Shown: positions 10,516-21,207 of the stretch, in pieces | Numbering within the stretch: the stretch's first letter is position 1 | Layout of the letters: each line of letters begins with the position of its first letter | Origin: Gymnopus androsaceus JB14 | Taxonomy: Eukaryota; Basidiomycota; Agaricomycetes; Agaricales; Omphalotaceae | Direction of reading: 5' to 3' | NCBI GenBank assembly: GCA_009733575.1 | Contig: ML769495.1 | Span: 55,640-119,639 of the forward strand | Length of the DNA: 64,000 bases | Notes under the pieces: model-generated | Seen by the model: only the letters and a program-made list of their open reading frames with translations | Databases searched by the model: none | Told to the model about the DNA's origin: nothing | Program-made: the position numbers and the translations under genes

Positions 10516-11820
10516 AACATATAGCCCTTCACGGAAGCCCTCAATGGATAGATAGAGATGGCAAGAAAGTAATTTAATTGAACATGGTAGGAAAAGTCAT
10601 ATGTAGTAGGTGCGTAGACTCTATGACAGAGTAGGTTTGAATTCAACGATTGTATTCGAGCATGAGAGAGTGTCGATTGAGCCTGACTCAACGATCCAGC
10701 GTCCAGATCCAGCGTGAACTGGAATTATGTTGCCTCTAGCATTGCGAGTCGGAATGTCAGCCTCGAAACGTTAGTGGGAATTAGAGAGCACTGAGCGAAC
10801 GTATGTCGGATCTCTATTCAAACTCGGATATGACATGTTCGGGCTACGACTTGAAGGTTGAATCTTGCAGCTCCGACACGAACGATCAATTGGGCTGACA
10901 ACATACGTCCCTGCATTCGATGCTAACCTCAAAGGTATGGTTGAGTCGTTGATCAGTGGAATTTGGAAGTCGAGAAAGTTGCGATTGGGGAATCATGAAA
11001 GAATCTCGAGTGAAAATAGACATCACTGCGGAAGTGTTAAAACTTGAGTAGGAGGAGAAAAAACGAGGCAAACGCACATTGGGCCATGGGCAAGCTCGAC
11101 TGATCAAGCAGCTGAGTCTGAGTAGAAGAATTATTTGATATCACGGAAAAACGAGCGCACCATCCTAAGATCTAGAATGATAATCCAGCGTCAATCCATA
11201 AAACCCATCCAATCTGTCTATCCAGCGCTCCGCTAATCATCGAGCGCGTGACAGTCATGAAATACGACGTGGCAGTATATATAGAGCAGTGAGACTGTCA
11301 AAGTTAGTGAAAGATAGCGTAAAAGTGCTGAGATGACTGACCCGAGATCGCCCGACGCCAAGTGACCTGACTGCAGAAGCGGAAAATTTGAGACGACGGT
11401 CAAGAATTTCGAGTAATGCTAGCTAGTATAGCTTCCACGTCGCAGTCTAAGCGTCAGGCCCGTATATGGCATCCCTGAAAAGCAATCGCGATCTCTAAAG
11501 TTGAAGATTGAAAGAGGATATTTGGGCCGTCGCCGTCGAGGTTGGGTTCTGGGGTCTGAGGATGGATTTATGGTGTGGAGCTGTCAAGATCATTTGCGGG
11601 CTGGATTGGAATGTGCTAGTGGGCGTGTGGCTCAAAGAAGGACGTAAAGAAGAAATCGCGGAGCGGTCGACAAAAAGAAGAATATAGATATCTCCACAAT
11701 AACTACAATCACTGTCGGAGTAAAGTCCCTGGTAGTATATCGGTTAGTACACGCGCCTGTCATCGATCATCAACTGGACTATGCGCGCGAAAGCTGGGTT
11801 CGACTCCCAGCCAGGGAGTG
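10516..11820 (+). repeat. Segmental repeat unit X, copy 2, ending in a tRNA-Asp
   Basis: Homologous to 2549-4100 but shorter because it lacks the 174-bp tandem doubling and other pieces. It begins about 90 bp after F-box pseudogene 2 and ends with an intact tRNA-Asp. A TATATATAGAGCAG segment near 11275 looks promoter-like, but no protein gene follows it. Confidence 0.75.
11726..11818 (+). tRNA. tRNA-Asp(GTC): tRNA-Asp (anticodon GTC) with a ~19-nt intron
   Basis: Acceptor TCCCTGG/CCAGGGA (7 bp), D arm GTATATCGGTTAGTAC, anticodon stem CGCGC/GCGCG, loop CTGTCA with GTC, an intron of about 19 nt, and T arm CTGGG-TTCGACT-CCCAG all pair fully. It looks functional and is the intact member of the unit X pair. 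Confidence 0.88.
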
Positions 11821-12367
11821 AGATGTAGATCCTTTGGCTTTTTTCCTTCGCTTACGAAGACAACGGTGGCGTACTTAAAAGGAGAAGGTAAAACAGGCAA
11901 AGAACTGATACTCTATGATGGGGCAACGTGCGAGAGCAAGGATAGGAAGATTGAGAAGGAGTTTGAAATCGTTGGTGTGAAACATGTGGGACTGAAGAGG
12001 TTAGAGAGCTTCTTGCGGCCTGAAATGGATTGTCGGAATTCTTAATTCCTTATCCTTACAGCGAATATTCAATACATTTCCTGATAAATATCAGCATGAA
12101 TGCTAGCTTGACTTGTGGAAAGCTATGCGGGCATCGATTGCCGGGATGAGTTAATATTATGTACGTACCTCGCTACTTTCACCAGAACGCGTCCGCAGCT
12201 AAAAAAACTGCACCGGAAATTGATTAGAAATGTACCTCGCATGCTTAAATTCCACAGCTCTTTCAAGACCTCGCTACTCTCGCTGGGATGATCATGATAT
12301 AAAGTTGGAAACCGAACTTTTATTTCGTTACTGTACTTGCCTATTACTCCCTACCCACGACAACTAG
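11821..12367. other. Intergenic stretch with the RTA1-like gene promoter
   Basis: A 75-codon frame begins inside the tRNA and has no recognisable motif, so it is left out. Nothing else was seen; the right part should be the promoter of the next gene. Confidence 0.4.
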
Positions 12368-13900
12368 ATGTTGCAACGAATTTCTTTTCTATCGGTCTTT
12401 TTATATAGCCTTGCCTTTGTAGCTGCCTCTCAAGATGTCATTTCAGTGAGTTTGACGATTCCTGAATCCATCTCAACAACTAACAGTGATTGCTTATTAG
12501 AATCTTGATGCTCGAGATGCAACCAATACCGAGAAGCAACGCCCAGTGTATGCGATGAAAAGATTAATCTCTAATGTGAATGCTGACTGGGGCTGTTGAC
12601 AGTGCTGGTTTCTTTATGAAGGTATGGCCTGCTGTTATCGGAATAGCACTCTACGGCCTGTCTGGTGCAATCCATTGCATTCGTGAGTATATGACCTCGA
12701 AAAGACTCATTCTTACTGATTCATTACCTAGAATTCTTCCGCATTGGGCAGCGGTACATGCTTACCTTGATCATTGGGATGACTTGTGGGTTGGCTTCCT
12801 TGCTGCTCTAGATTTGTGCCTAAACCGTGTTCAACAGGCTTCATGCTCGGACTGATCATGCGAATCGTCGTTTCTCATTCACCATATTCACTTGGAGTAT
12901 ACATAATAGAGGATTTGGTACGTACCTTCGTTTCCTTTTTCTTCAACTACTAACCATCTTTCTACTGTTATAGCTTGTTCTCCTCTCACCTTGCGCCTTT
13001 CTTGCTACCGACTACATGCTTCTCTCCCGATTAGCCAACAGCCTCGGACAAGACATCGCTGACGACTGTTTATTGATTCCTGCTCGCCGTATCACAAAAA
13101 TCTTTGTCTGGAGCGACGTTATCACATTTTTTATTCAGTCCGGTGGCGGAGGACTTTCTGCTAACCAGAAATCGGCTTCGCTTGGAACTAAGGTAAGCTG
13201 AAGACCCTCGTCTCTTTCGATCAGCAATGCTCAATAAATCAATAGATCGCGATGATTGGATTGATTCTCCAGTTACTCTCTTTCGGTCTTTTTGCTATTA
13301 TGCTAGTTGCGTTTGGGTTCAGAGTGTTCGTCTGATTTCTTTACGTATAATTCGGATATGGTGACTGATATACTCCATTGCTTCCACAGTCGCTCAAAGT
13401 ATCCTACAGTTTGGCTCAACTGCTCATGGCGAATCTTTGAGCTCTGTAGCGAGTCCCTTCAAGACATCAAGCATATCGAATTGGAAAATCCTCTACTTTA
13501 CTATGTGTTTGACTTGCGTAGGGATTCTGGTACGTATGATTTACATGCTTGCTTCCACACACTTTTTCATTCTCGTTGTTTTTCCCCTCGAATTATTACA
13601 GATTCGATCCATCTTCCGTATTGCCGAGTTCGCTGGAGGGTAAGCCCCCTTTTCAGTTTGGGGCAACATTGGCTTACATACTCTCTCCACAGATACACTG
13701 GTTTCCTGTCTATACACGAAGGATACTTTTACTGTCTCGATGCGCTTCCTCTGTGGATCGCCATGACGCTGTATTGCTTCGTCTGGCCTAGTCGGTTCAT
13801 TAATAAACACGAGGAAATTGCTACGGGTCGTGGTACATTGGCCGGAGTACCACTGGTCGAACAAGGAAAATATCAGCGTGGTCCGTACACAAACTATTAG
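12368..13900 (+). CDS. RTA1-like seven-transmembrane protein
   Basis: Ten exons can be joined in frame: 12368-12445, 12501-12547, 12603-12682, 12732-12785, 12838-12917, 12974-13192, 13246-13323, 13410-13529, 13602-13639 and 13693-13900, giving 307 residues. Family signatures are present: YGLSGAIHCIQFFRIGQRYM, ATDYMLLSRLANSLG, LIPARRITKIFVWSDVITFF, IQSGGGGL, IRSIFRIAEFAGG and HEGYFYCLDALPLWIA. An N-terminal hydrophobic leader (FLSVFLYSLAFVAAS) may be a signal peptide. RTA1-domain proteins are fungal membrane proteins linked to lipid export and toxicant resistance (RTA1, RSB1); that role is by family only. The seventh intron needs the acceptor CCTACAG at 13409 rather than the nearer TTCCACAG to keep frame. 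Confidence 0.9.
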
Positions 13901-14568
13901 GAAGGAACTGTAGAGAATGAGCTTAGGGATTCGACTGGACTTGGATTTGAGAGATTTTTTAGTGGTTAGAATGGACGTGGACATTAAGTATAGATAATAT
14001 TTATAGTAGCGAGCTTGGAGATAATTTAACTTCAATTCTGTACTTGCCTTTTGAGTTTAAGTGTGATAGAAGGCCGAATCACCTCACCCCGCCGACAGGT
14101 TGAAATCATATTTAAATTTCTTCTTTCATGAATATGATCAGAGATATCCAAAGCTTGCACTACTCCGGCTACGACCTACTGGTACGCCTATACGAAGCAG
14201 AGTTAATCATCAACCTATAACTGCCATGATGCATGCTTCATTCTGAACTGCAGCTCAAGATGTATGACTGCAGGAATTGAGTTGATAATGGGTCTATCGA
14301 TGGCCCTATCACAACGTTGATCGAAAACTTATCCTATCCCTGGATATATATTCCAAGAGATATCTTGCAATGAGATCTAGTTTGCTTTAGGCGCATGAGT
14401 GGCGACACTGAAATCAAGGGACTCGAAAGAGGAAAGACAACGTCCCTTGTTAAAATTTCATCGATATACATATATCCAGTGATTTCAAACTCTCCGGAAG
14501 GTTCTTTCCGAATTTCTTCGAGGACGCAAGGAATGTGTAAATGGATATGATTACTGGATAAAGTGGTA
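13901..14568. other. Intergenic stretch, no gene recognised
   Basis: Contains only short frames without motifs. A minus-strand frame at 14334-14588 has no supporting features. Confidence 0.4.
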
Positions 14569-14830
14569 TGTAGGCCCGTATCTGGCATTCCCGAGAAGCA
14601 ATTGCGATTTATAAACTTGAAGATTGAAAGAGGATATTTGGTGAAAAGAGCTCGCCGTCGAGTGGGTTCAAGGGATGGACTCTTCGAAGGCTGGGCGCGA
14701 GAGTATTTGTGGATTAATTGGAATGTGCTTGTTGGTGTCGGTCAACTTACAACAAGGTCCCTAGTAGTGTATCGGTTAACAGTACGCGCGCCTGTCCGGT
14801 GTGTGCAAAAGCTGGTTCGACTCCCAACAA
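14569..14830 (+). repeat. Repeat unit X, copy 3 (3' part only)
   Basis: From GTATGTAGGCCCGTATCTGG the sequence matches the last quarter of copies 1 and 2: AAGCAATTGCGATTTATAAACTTGAAGATTGAAAGAGGATATTTGG-like text in pieces, then the degenerate tRNA-Asp. Confidence 0.65.
14758..14830 (+). pseudogene. tRNA-Asp pseudogene
   Basis: TCCCTAGTAGTGTATCGGTTA followed by GCGCGCCTGTC and GCTGGTTCGACTCCCAAC matches the tRNA-Asp copies. However, an insertion breaks the D arm, the T stem is missing a base and the 3' acceptor strand is not complementary to the 5' one. Confidence 0.7.
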
Positions 14831-15260
14831 GCTATAATCATGCCATTGGCAATACTTTCGTTTTTCTTTTGGACTGGAGTCTGATCGCTGATAGCCATCT
14901 CGAAGCCGGGTAAGGTTTTGGTATTCATCTGCTGTCGCAAACCCTATAGATTCAATAGGGAGTTTTTCAATAGGGAGTTTTTCGAATCGTTCTCCATTGC
15001 GGAACTCCTTGGTACAACGTGTAGGAAAGGAGGAAAAAACAGCGATATGATGGAGATCGACCAAGGGATCGACGAATCCCATCAGCGCATCAGCGACCGA
15101 TGGCCGCGGTCAAATCGGAGAACGGAGCTGGTTAAATAACGGAGCAACCTCGTGAGACTTCCCTCAACTTGCTGGTCAAGTTCCACATCCTCTAGCCGGC
15201 TGAGAGGATCTCCAACGCAGGAACTCGTCCACTCAATATTACCCTACGTCCCTCTTGTCC
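14831..15260. other. Intergenic stretch, promoter of the secreted-protein gene
   Basis: A 14-nt direct repeat (TCAATAGGGAGTTT twice, near 14952-14980) is the only notable pattern. No gene was recognised. Confidence 0.4.
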
Positions 15261-15831
15261 ATGAGGTCCAACTACCTGTCGTACTTCGCCTTTATAGCGC
15301 TCAGTTTCTCTATTGCGGCTGTATCTGCGGTTCCTATTGACGGGAATGTGAGTGACCTTCTCTTTAGACCAATACCATCCTAATATCTCACTATCGCAGC
15401 ATGCTACCAATTCTCCTAGCGGATCGACAATTCTCATCAACTACGTGAAAGACTATCCCGTAACAGCCTCTCTCCATCTGGTGGGAGATTCCAAACCCAA
15501 TGAGGCCCAGGCTGGCAGATTGATCCCCAAATCAATGGACAAATTCTTCACCCGAATAGCCAACGACAAATCCCTGGGTTTAGACCTAACATTACCACTC
15601 AAAATCGTCCCCGAGAATTCACCAGAGACGCACAAATTGAACATGGTGCCGTTTTTGTTTACTGTATCGAATGGGAAGGGGAAATGTTCGGGAGGATGTA
15701 TGGCGCTGCTGGACTACATAAGCAATCAGGGGATGATATGGAATAAAGGAATAATATGGAATCAAGAAGGCGCGAAAGGGTGGAATGAGAAGGAGAATAT
15801 TATTCTTCGTGACCCAAACTTCGAACAATAG
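15261..15831 (+). CDS. Small secreted protein of unknown function
   Basis: Two exons, 15261-15347 and 15400-15831 (phase 0, 52-nt intron), give 172 residues. The first exon codes for a classic signal peptide, MRSNYLSYFAFIALSFSIAA then VSAVP, with likely cleavage after about residue 23. The mature part contains VKDYPVTASLHLVGDS, DLTLPLKIVPE and a two-cysteine segment GKCSGGCMALLDY. The gene with signal peptide exon followed by a short intron has the same architecture as the secreted protein at 47746-48498, but the mature sequences are not clearly related. No enzyme family was recognised, so the role is unknown; extracellular location is inferred. Confidence 0.75.
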
Positions 15832-16014
15832 GCTAATTATGTTCTTGGCCTTAGCTTTATGCCTGGGACTCTGGTGAACAATATGTTCGAACGAAAGCTT
15901 GTGATATACATTTGGAATCTGGACAGACTGTAATAAACATTATCGAAAGAAGATCGAACATTCAAAGCCAGAATATCGATGAAGTCTAGCTGCGATGAGT
16001 CGGACATCGGTCGT

Positions 16015-16285
16015 GGCTTGGAAAAATAGGCGACACTGCACAACGCTTCCTTAGTTTTGAGCAAGGCAGACCAGGGGTAAGACTTCGTTAAGTCTTTCAC
16101 CAATGTCAAGGGCGTCCGTGGTGGAAAAAAGACTTCGCTCGTCCTGTTCAGGGGCCCACCCAACTGGGTCGGAGAGAAGTTGCCCGCGGTGAACTGAGAT
16201 GGGGGAATTGGTCTCGGACATCAGGGAATGGCATTTTGTGGCTGTGGTTCTAATTAGTTGTGCCAAAATGCAACAGATTGTACAT
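16015..16285 (-). pseudogene. Fragment of a chromodomain-gene relative
   Basis: The minus strand contains text that matches the chromodomain pseudogene at 58345-59653: GTCCGAGAC next to a GAATGGCATTTTGTGGCTGTGG-type segment, and the AAAAGACTTCGCTCGTCCT run. Short frames such as LVKDLTKSYPWSALLKTKEAL echo HFVKSVTQ of the longer copy. It is broken in every frame. A shorter piece of the same kind lies at 51290-51420, so each methyltransferase copy has one such fragment downstream. Confidence 0.55.
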
Positions 16286-16392
16286 ACAGTCTGGGCCAAG
16301 CTATTACATTCGCAAGCTCTTCCGTCTCAAGTTCTCTTCGAGAATCGTCAACCCTAAATTTCTCCTGTATGAGTCGTGACTAGTAATTACGC

Positions 16393-17525
16393 TCAAACTG
16401 TCTCTGCCTTCTGTGCGTAGGCAACGGTCCAGCTCCACATGGCTCCTCGCCTCGCCAACGCCCATTCATCCCATTCCTTCTCCGTTTCTTCTAGCACCCT
16501 ATCAAACTCCTCCTCCGATTCAAATATGTTTGTCTCAAGCAAACCCTTCTTCGCAGCTTTAATAAACGATAACATGATTGTTTGATGATCGTAGTTGGCA
16601 CTATCTTCATCCTGGTTTCCGAGTCCCGCCCTTGGCGAAAGGCTGACGGTCTTTCTCTGTACATTGACGAACCCTGCATTTGTAAGAAGCTGGTCAACGA
16701 TGTATTGTAAATCATGCACAAGACCCCTCATATTAAGCAGGGCAACCAGTGAATCCACGATCCGAGTCATATTCGGACCACTATGTTCGAGTTTGATCTC
16801 TGGGCCAGTCTCTAAGAGCTGAATCCACCCTCCAGGAGTCAACACCCGATATGCCTCGCGTATAGCTGATGTCCATTGCTCACTTGTCAACGCGCCGATG
16901 AGTAGTCGTTGATTTATGAGTTTGAATTTATTGTCCCAGGATTTAGGAAGGTCAGTAACCGAGTGGGAGAGGAGGGAGATGTTTGGTGAATGTTGGGTGT
17001 GGATTGGGAAGAGGCGGGATTCAATGTCGATACCGGTCAAAGAGATGGTCACGGGGAGGTCTTTTGCGAGATCAAGGAGCCATATGCCTGAAATATATCA
17101 TTATGATCAGATTCAAAGAATTCGAGACCAGGAGGTAATACTACTACGAACCAGTTCCAGTGGCACTCTCAAGAATCTCATCTCCAGGACGAATGATCAA
17201 TGGGGCGCAGATTAGCTTTCCATCGCACACATTCTTCGTCAGAAATCGATTCTGTCGGTTGAGCCTGTAAAGTAATGCAATTATCTCAAGTTATGAGTAT
17301 GAAGGGATTCGAGACGAAAATAACCTACCGCACTCGCTCGTCTTCGTCGGAAGGCAGGAAGTAGGTAGCACTCTTTTCAGTGTATTGTCGCGATTTCAAA
17401 GACAATGGATCCGGTCTAGAACAATGGGAGGTATACTATCACAACGAGAAGATGTTACTATACTTATGCACTTACTGTAAGGAATCAGAAATTGAAGAGA
17501 CCAATGTTCGACTGGGGGGGTTCAT
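16393..17525 (-). CDS. Class I SAM-dependent methyltransferase, paralogue 1
   Basis: Four exons on the minus strand (17525-17476, 17415-17329, 17264-17152, 17087-16393) give 314 residues. Key parts are YFLPSDEDERVRLNRQNRF near the N-terminus, a motif-I-like glycine patch ATGTGIWLLDLA, the acidic end of the next strand GIDIESRLFP, and YRVLTPGGWIQLLETGPE, the post-motif typical of the UbiE/LaeA-like methyltransferases common in mushrooms. The start ATG lies five codons inside the place where paralogue 2 begins, because the equivalent codon here is CTG. The first intron acceptor must be TCTAG (17416) because a nearer TAG would break frame. The substrate is unknown; small-molecule methylation is the usual role. 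Confidence 0.88.
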
Positions 17526-18102
17526 TAAAGCCAGGGAAGTTCTGGTTTTCCCATTTCAGCTGTCCTTAAATATCGTTGGACACGGAAGGAACAAAGCAGT
17601 ACACGGCTGATAGGAACATTTCACTGGTTGTCGGAAACTATTGAGCGATTAGTAGCGGCTCCAATCTGTATGTCAGCGTCAAATTTTGAGTCGCTTCGTA
17701 ATGCATGCAGTCTGGGAAATACATACATTTCGATCAGTTAACATGGTCAAAGATTCGAAGAATATAAATAAGTATAGGAATGATACGGTCTACATCAAGC
17801 TCTAATCAAACATGGCGAAGCTAGTAAAGATTTAGCACTGTTGGGAAACGAGCGAGCTCAGTCGGCAGGTACAACCTCAGCGAGGAGGGAATCGACCATC
17901 GAGAACGGGGGGACTTGATAAAATGTAACTACATACTTTATATACAGAAACCGATAGGGGTTACATGTGATGTGCGGAGCGGCCGGACAACCGACGGCTA
18001 TGTACTTATCCGACAAGCACTACTTATGAAACCAGGAAGTGTGAAGAGCAATCTGATCGACCAAATAGATCGAATGCAATTTGGAAATTTAGCCCAGGCG
18101 TC
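17526..18102. other. Intergenic stretch, no gene recognised
   Basis: Upstream flank of methyltransferase 1. Short frames only. Confidence 0.4.
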
Positions 18103-18345
18103 TTTGCGCTTAACCACCGTGACGGAAAAGCGTCAGAAGAAATTAACCTGATTTTTCTTTGGGAAATACCCTTCTTCTCAAGCTGCTGCTTCTCCAAATC
18201 CTGATACTAATGCCAAAAAACAGAAAAGAAAGTTATGGTTATGACGCTGCAAGTCTTAGTGAGGATCTGAACCCTTAGAGTCATGAAGAGTCACCGTGTA
18301 ATGCTTTTATTTCAGAACAATATAAATCGAACGATTCTCAGCGAA
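18103..18345 (+). repeat. Orphan copy of the FAD-oxidase promoter region
   Basis: This segment matches 59842-60082, directly upstream of the FAD oxidase gene. Shared text includes CTTAACCACCGTGACGGAAA, GCTGCTGCTTCTCC, ATCCTGATACTAA, CTGAACCCTTAGAGTCATGA and AGAGTCACCGTGTAATGCTT, plus GAACAATATAA near the end. Here no gene follows. Confidence 0.8.
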
Positions 18346-18702
18346 ACTGTCTCAGGCTGCAACAGTTGTTATTGCAGCAATATCGACGCCCAGTGTAGCG
18401 CAATAAAAAGCAAGATATCGATGCCCAGATGCAGAGATTGAGTAGAATTACAGCATATCAGTTGGAGGGATGTGTCCGGGGTGAGAGAAATGCGTCTGGG
18501 AAATTGGGAATGAATGAAGATGGTATCGTGACGGTATTAGTAGCTAGCCCCACATGGTCCTAGATATATGTAGAGCAGTGAACCTCTGCAGGGCTTACGG
18601 CTGATCCTTGGGCTCTGATTTTTACTATGTCTGAAAAGTGCGTTCGTCACCCGTGAACTTCTTCCAATTTCTTCCCAGTCCAAGTCATGGTAACAGGTTG
18701 AG
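18346..18702. other. Intergenic stretch, no gene recognised
   Basis: No coding or repeat structure was recognised. Confidence 0.4.
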
Positions 18703-19444
18703 TCTTGAGACATCAGCAGAACCTGGGTGAACGCTACAGCAACTATAGCAGCTTATAGCAATCCATAGCAGCCACAGCACTGTACAGTGCTGTGGAATGC
18801 TATGAGGTCCTATGAGGTCCTGTAAGATGCTGTAGGTTGACCGTTGCTCGAGCATTCTGACACCTGTCATTTCCAGCTGATGGATACGGCAACGGGGACC
18901 TTGGATGCTATTTAATCAACGGTTTTGAGTCTTGATGAGTTCGATGTCTTTTCCTCCCCCCACTAAGCTCAACTTGACTCAGACTGTAAGTTCTGCTCTC
19001 TGCAATTTTTTTTTTGACTCGGAGGCTCTAATTATATGTCTGATGACATTTTTTAGTGTCATTCGATGACATGGTAGGAGTCAAAGTTAATTAGCCTCAT
19101 ATACAATTTTATGCTACTTGTGGACCTGGTGGATGAGTTGAGTATGTATGTTGTAGTATTAGTAGTGTTTAGAACCACCAATAAAATGATTTTATAAATA
19201 TTTCGCTAGTATTTCGCTCTCGCGAGCCAGGGAAACAATTCGTAAGGATAATATATTTGGTATTGAATCAGTATTGAATAGAACCCTGATCGCGGCGTTC
19301 CCGCGAAGTCCACAGCGATCCACAGCAACCCATAGCATCCCACAGTTCTGTACAGAGGGGTACCTTGCTATGGGTCCTATAAGTGCTGTGGGTTTTGTAC
19401 AGAGCTGTACAGCTCTGTACAGAACACCCAGGTTTTGCTGATGG
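18703..19444. mobile_element. Putative non-autonomous foldback element related to the CATCAGC MITEs
   Basis: The left end reads CATCAGCAGAACCTGGGTG and the right end is its near-complement CACCCAGGTTTTGCTGATG. The same terminal motif borders the MITEs at 23072 and 28173, and the core GGTACCTTGCT occurs here (near 19360) and in both MITEs. The interior contains two strong palindromes (18772-18795 and 19396-19421). It could instead be two separate foldback elements, because the middle part is unrelated. Confidence 0.5.
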
Positions 19445-19806
19445 ATGCAAGTGGTCTACATATCCCGAAGCTATAGGTCTCTTTATCTCCAAGCACAACG
19501 ATCCCATAAGACACATGATTGGATGGGGGAAGGCAATGGCCAAAATGAAAGAGGTACTACAGTTTCCTTTCAGCACGTGAGGTGATATTACACCAGATCT
19601 GACCTCTATCAAAAAGGCGAATCTGGTAGAAATTCTAAACGGATAGTTTAATAGCTATGACTTGAATCAGCATTAACATTTCGATGCGACTGCGAAGTTT
19701 CCCTTACTCCGCGAACCAGATTTTTGCAACGTAGGACTTGAGGGCCCCAAGTAACTACGAAAGTCCCCTAAGTGTATTTCTGCTTTGTCTGACTGGCCGT
19801 CGTTCA
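19445..19806. other. Intergenic stretch, no gene recognised
   Basis: Region beyond the 3' end of the minus-strand seven-TM-type gene; only short frames. Confidence 0.4.
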
Positions 19807-21164
19807 CTACCATCCGGGAGAATGATACATTAAGTGATCTACTGTTTTCCATCGAGGTTGAGGCATCGGAGGAATCGCTCGAAGCCTGCTCCGAATTGAC
19901 CAGTATGATGATGATGGTCGGATAAATACCCTGTTCAGGAATGAGCCTGTAAGTAAGCGATTAAACAATTTTAAGACAATGATACGTGCAACAATAATGC
20001 TCGCAATGTCGTCAAATATGGTCAAGGCAAATACTGCGCCGTTGTGCTCTGCGATAGCCACGTTCACAGGGGAGATGCTGATGAGCATTTGGGCCAGCTT
20101 TCATAAGGATAAATTAGGGGATGAATAAGAAGATAAACTTGATAATGAGCTCACGAAGAATAACAGGTAAAGTACGCCCGACTCCACTAGAGCCACTAAC
20201 TTGCGTTTCCTATACCTTCGCGAGAAGAGCAACTTGTTTGTTTGATGATATCTCCTAGTCAGTATCTCGTGAGCTATTAAATATTTCACTGGTACTAGCA
20301 TTATGTTACCAAGCTTTCAGTCCAATGAGAATAGTAGCAAACAACGTCGTAGCCACTGCAGTGCCGTATGAAGCTGTCTGAATGTTTCTGCAGAACGCCG
20401 GCTTTTGAAATGTCCCAAGAATGATCTCAGATCCCAGCTGGGCCACACAGAAGGTGAGCATGATGGTGACAGCTACAAATGTGAAATCAGCTGGGAGCTC
20501 CTGGGGCGTAAATAGCACTCACTGAAGGAACCAAGCAGCATAGCAACGGGAATAAACACCAAAAGGCTGAACCTCTCTATCGACCAGACAGCATGCACAC
20601 GCCATATGACAACCGCATCTCCAACGAGACTCTGTGAAATCGTGAGGGATTGTGTTAGGATATGGAATTCACCGACGAACCATGTAGGCATAAAGCATGG
20701 CTTGAATAGCATTTCGCCGGAAGATAAATTCTAGAGCATCACTGTGCTTTGAAGACAGATCACCGTCTGGGTCGTTAATAAGCGTAATTCTAGCTTCCCC
20801 CACGACATTAACACAGTCGATAATCCACTCGACGAGAGCTAGAAAGAAAAGTAGAATAACGATTGCTAGTTGCACTGTGACAGTGTAACTTTTCTTCTTT
20901 CCGCTACATATCGAAAAACGACATTAGCCGATGGTTCTCGTTTCGCAAATAACTTCACCGACTAAAGAATGGATATTGCTTTGAATACCGTCAAGGCATA
21001 GATAGCTATGAATTGTGCCAGTTATTAGCCAGGAATATGTAGACAATAACGGAGTGTAAGACAAACTCACCAATGAGAAAGGTTTCAATGGAGACAGCGA
21101 CAAATGACCGTTCGAGGTCCTGTCCAATGTTGATCAAGGAAGAAGAGGTGGAGGCGGCGTTCAT
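19807..21164 (-). CDS. Seven-transmembrane-type integral membrane protein
   Basis: Seven exons on the minus strand (21164-21071, 21005-20963, 20903-20681, 20631-20523, 20472-20310, 20254-20155, 20097-19807) join in frame to 340 residues. Recognisable helices include VAVSIETFLIAIYALTVFKA, VTVQLAIVILLFFLALVEW, the conserved SLVGDAVVIWRVHAVW, LLVFIPVAMLLGSF, TAVATTLFATILIGLKAW and LVALVESGVLYLLFF. The order matches a large family of uncharacterised basidiomycete 7TM proteins (V-G-D-x-V-V-I-W-R after the third helix). The second intron uses a GTCGGT donor, which is unusual but needed for frame. The ligand and function are unknown. A 16-bp-arm palindrome sits just upstream of the ATG. Confidence 0.85.
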
Positions 21165-21174
21165 TATGGGATTA

Positions 21175-21207
21175 GTTGTGCGTTAACATTCAATGTTAAC
21201 GCACAAC
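21175..21207. promoter_or_regulatory. Near-perfect palindrome 10 bp upstream of the 7TM start codon
   Basis: GTTGTGCGTTAACATT, one central C, then its exact reverse complement AATGTTAACGCACAAC. It lies in the promoter or 5' UTR of the minus-strand gene that starts at 21164. It could be a dimeric regulator site or, if transcribed, a 16-bp hairpin with almost no loop. The role is inference. Confidence 0.6.

Noticed and set aside
11818..12045. 75-codon frame starting at the end of a tRNA-Asp
   Set aside because: Starts in the tRNA discriminator region and shows no recognisable domain.
13541..14035. 164-codon minus-strand open frame
   Set aside because: It lies opposite the last exons of the well supported RTA1-like gene, has no motif, and its composition follows from the other strand.
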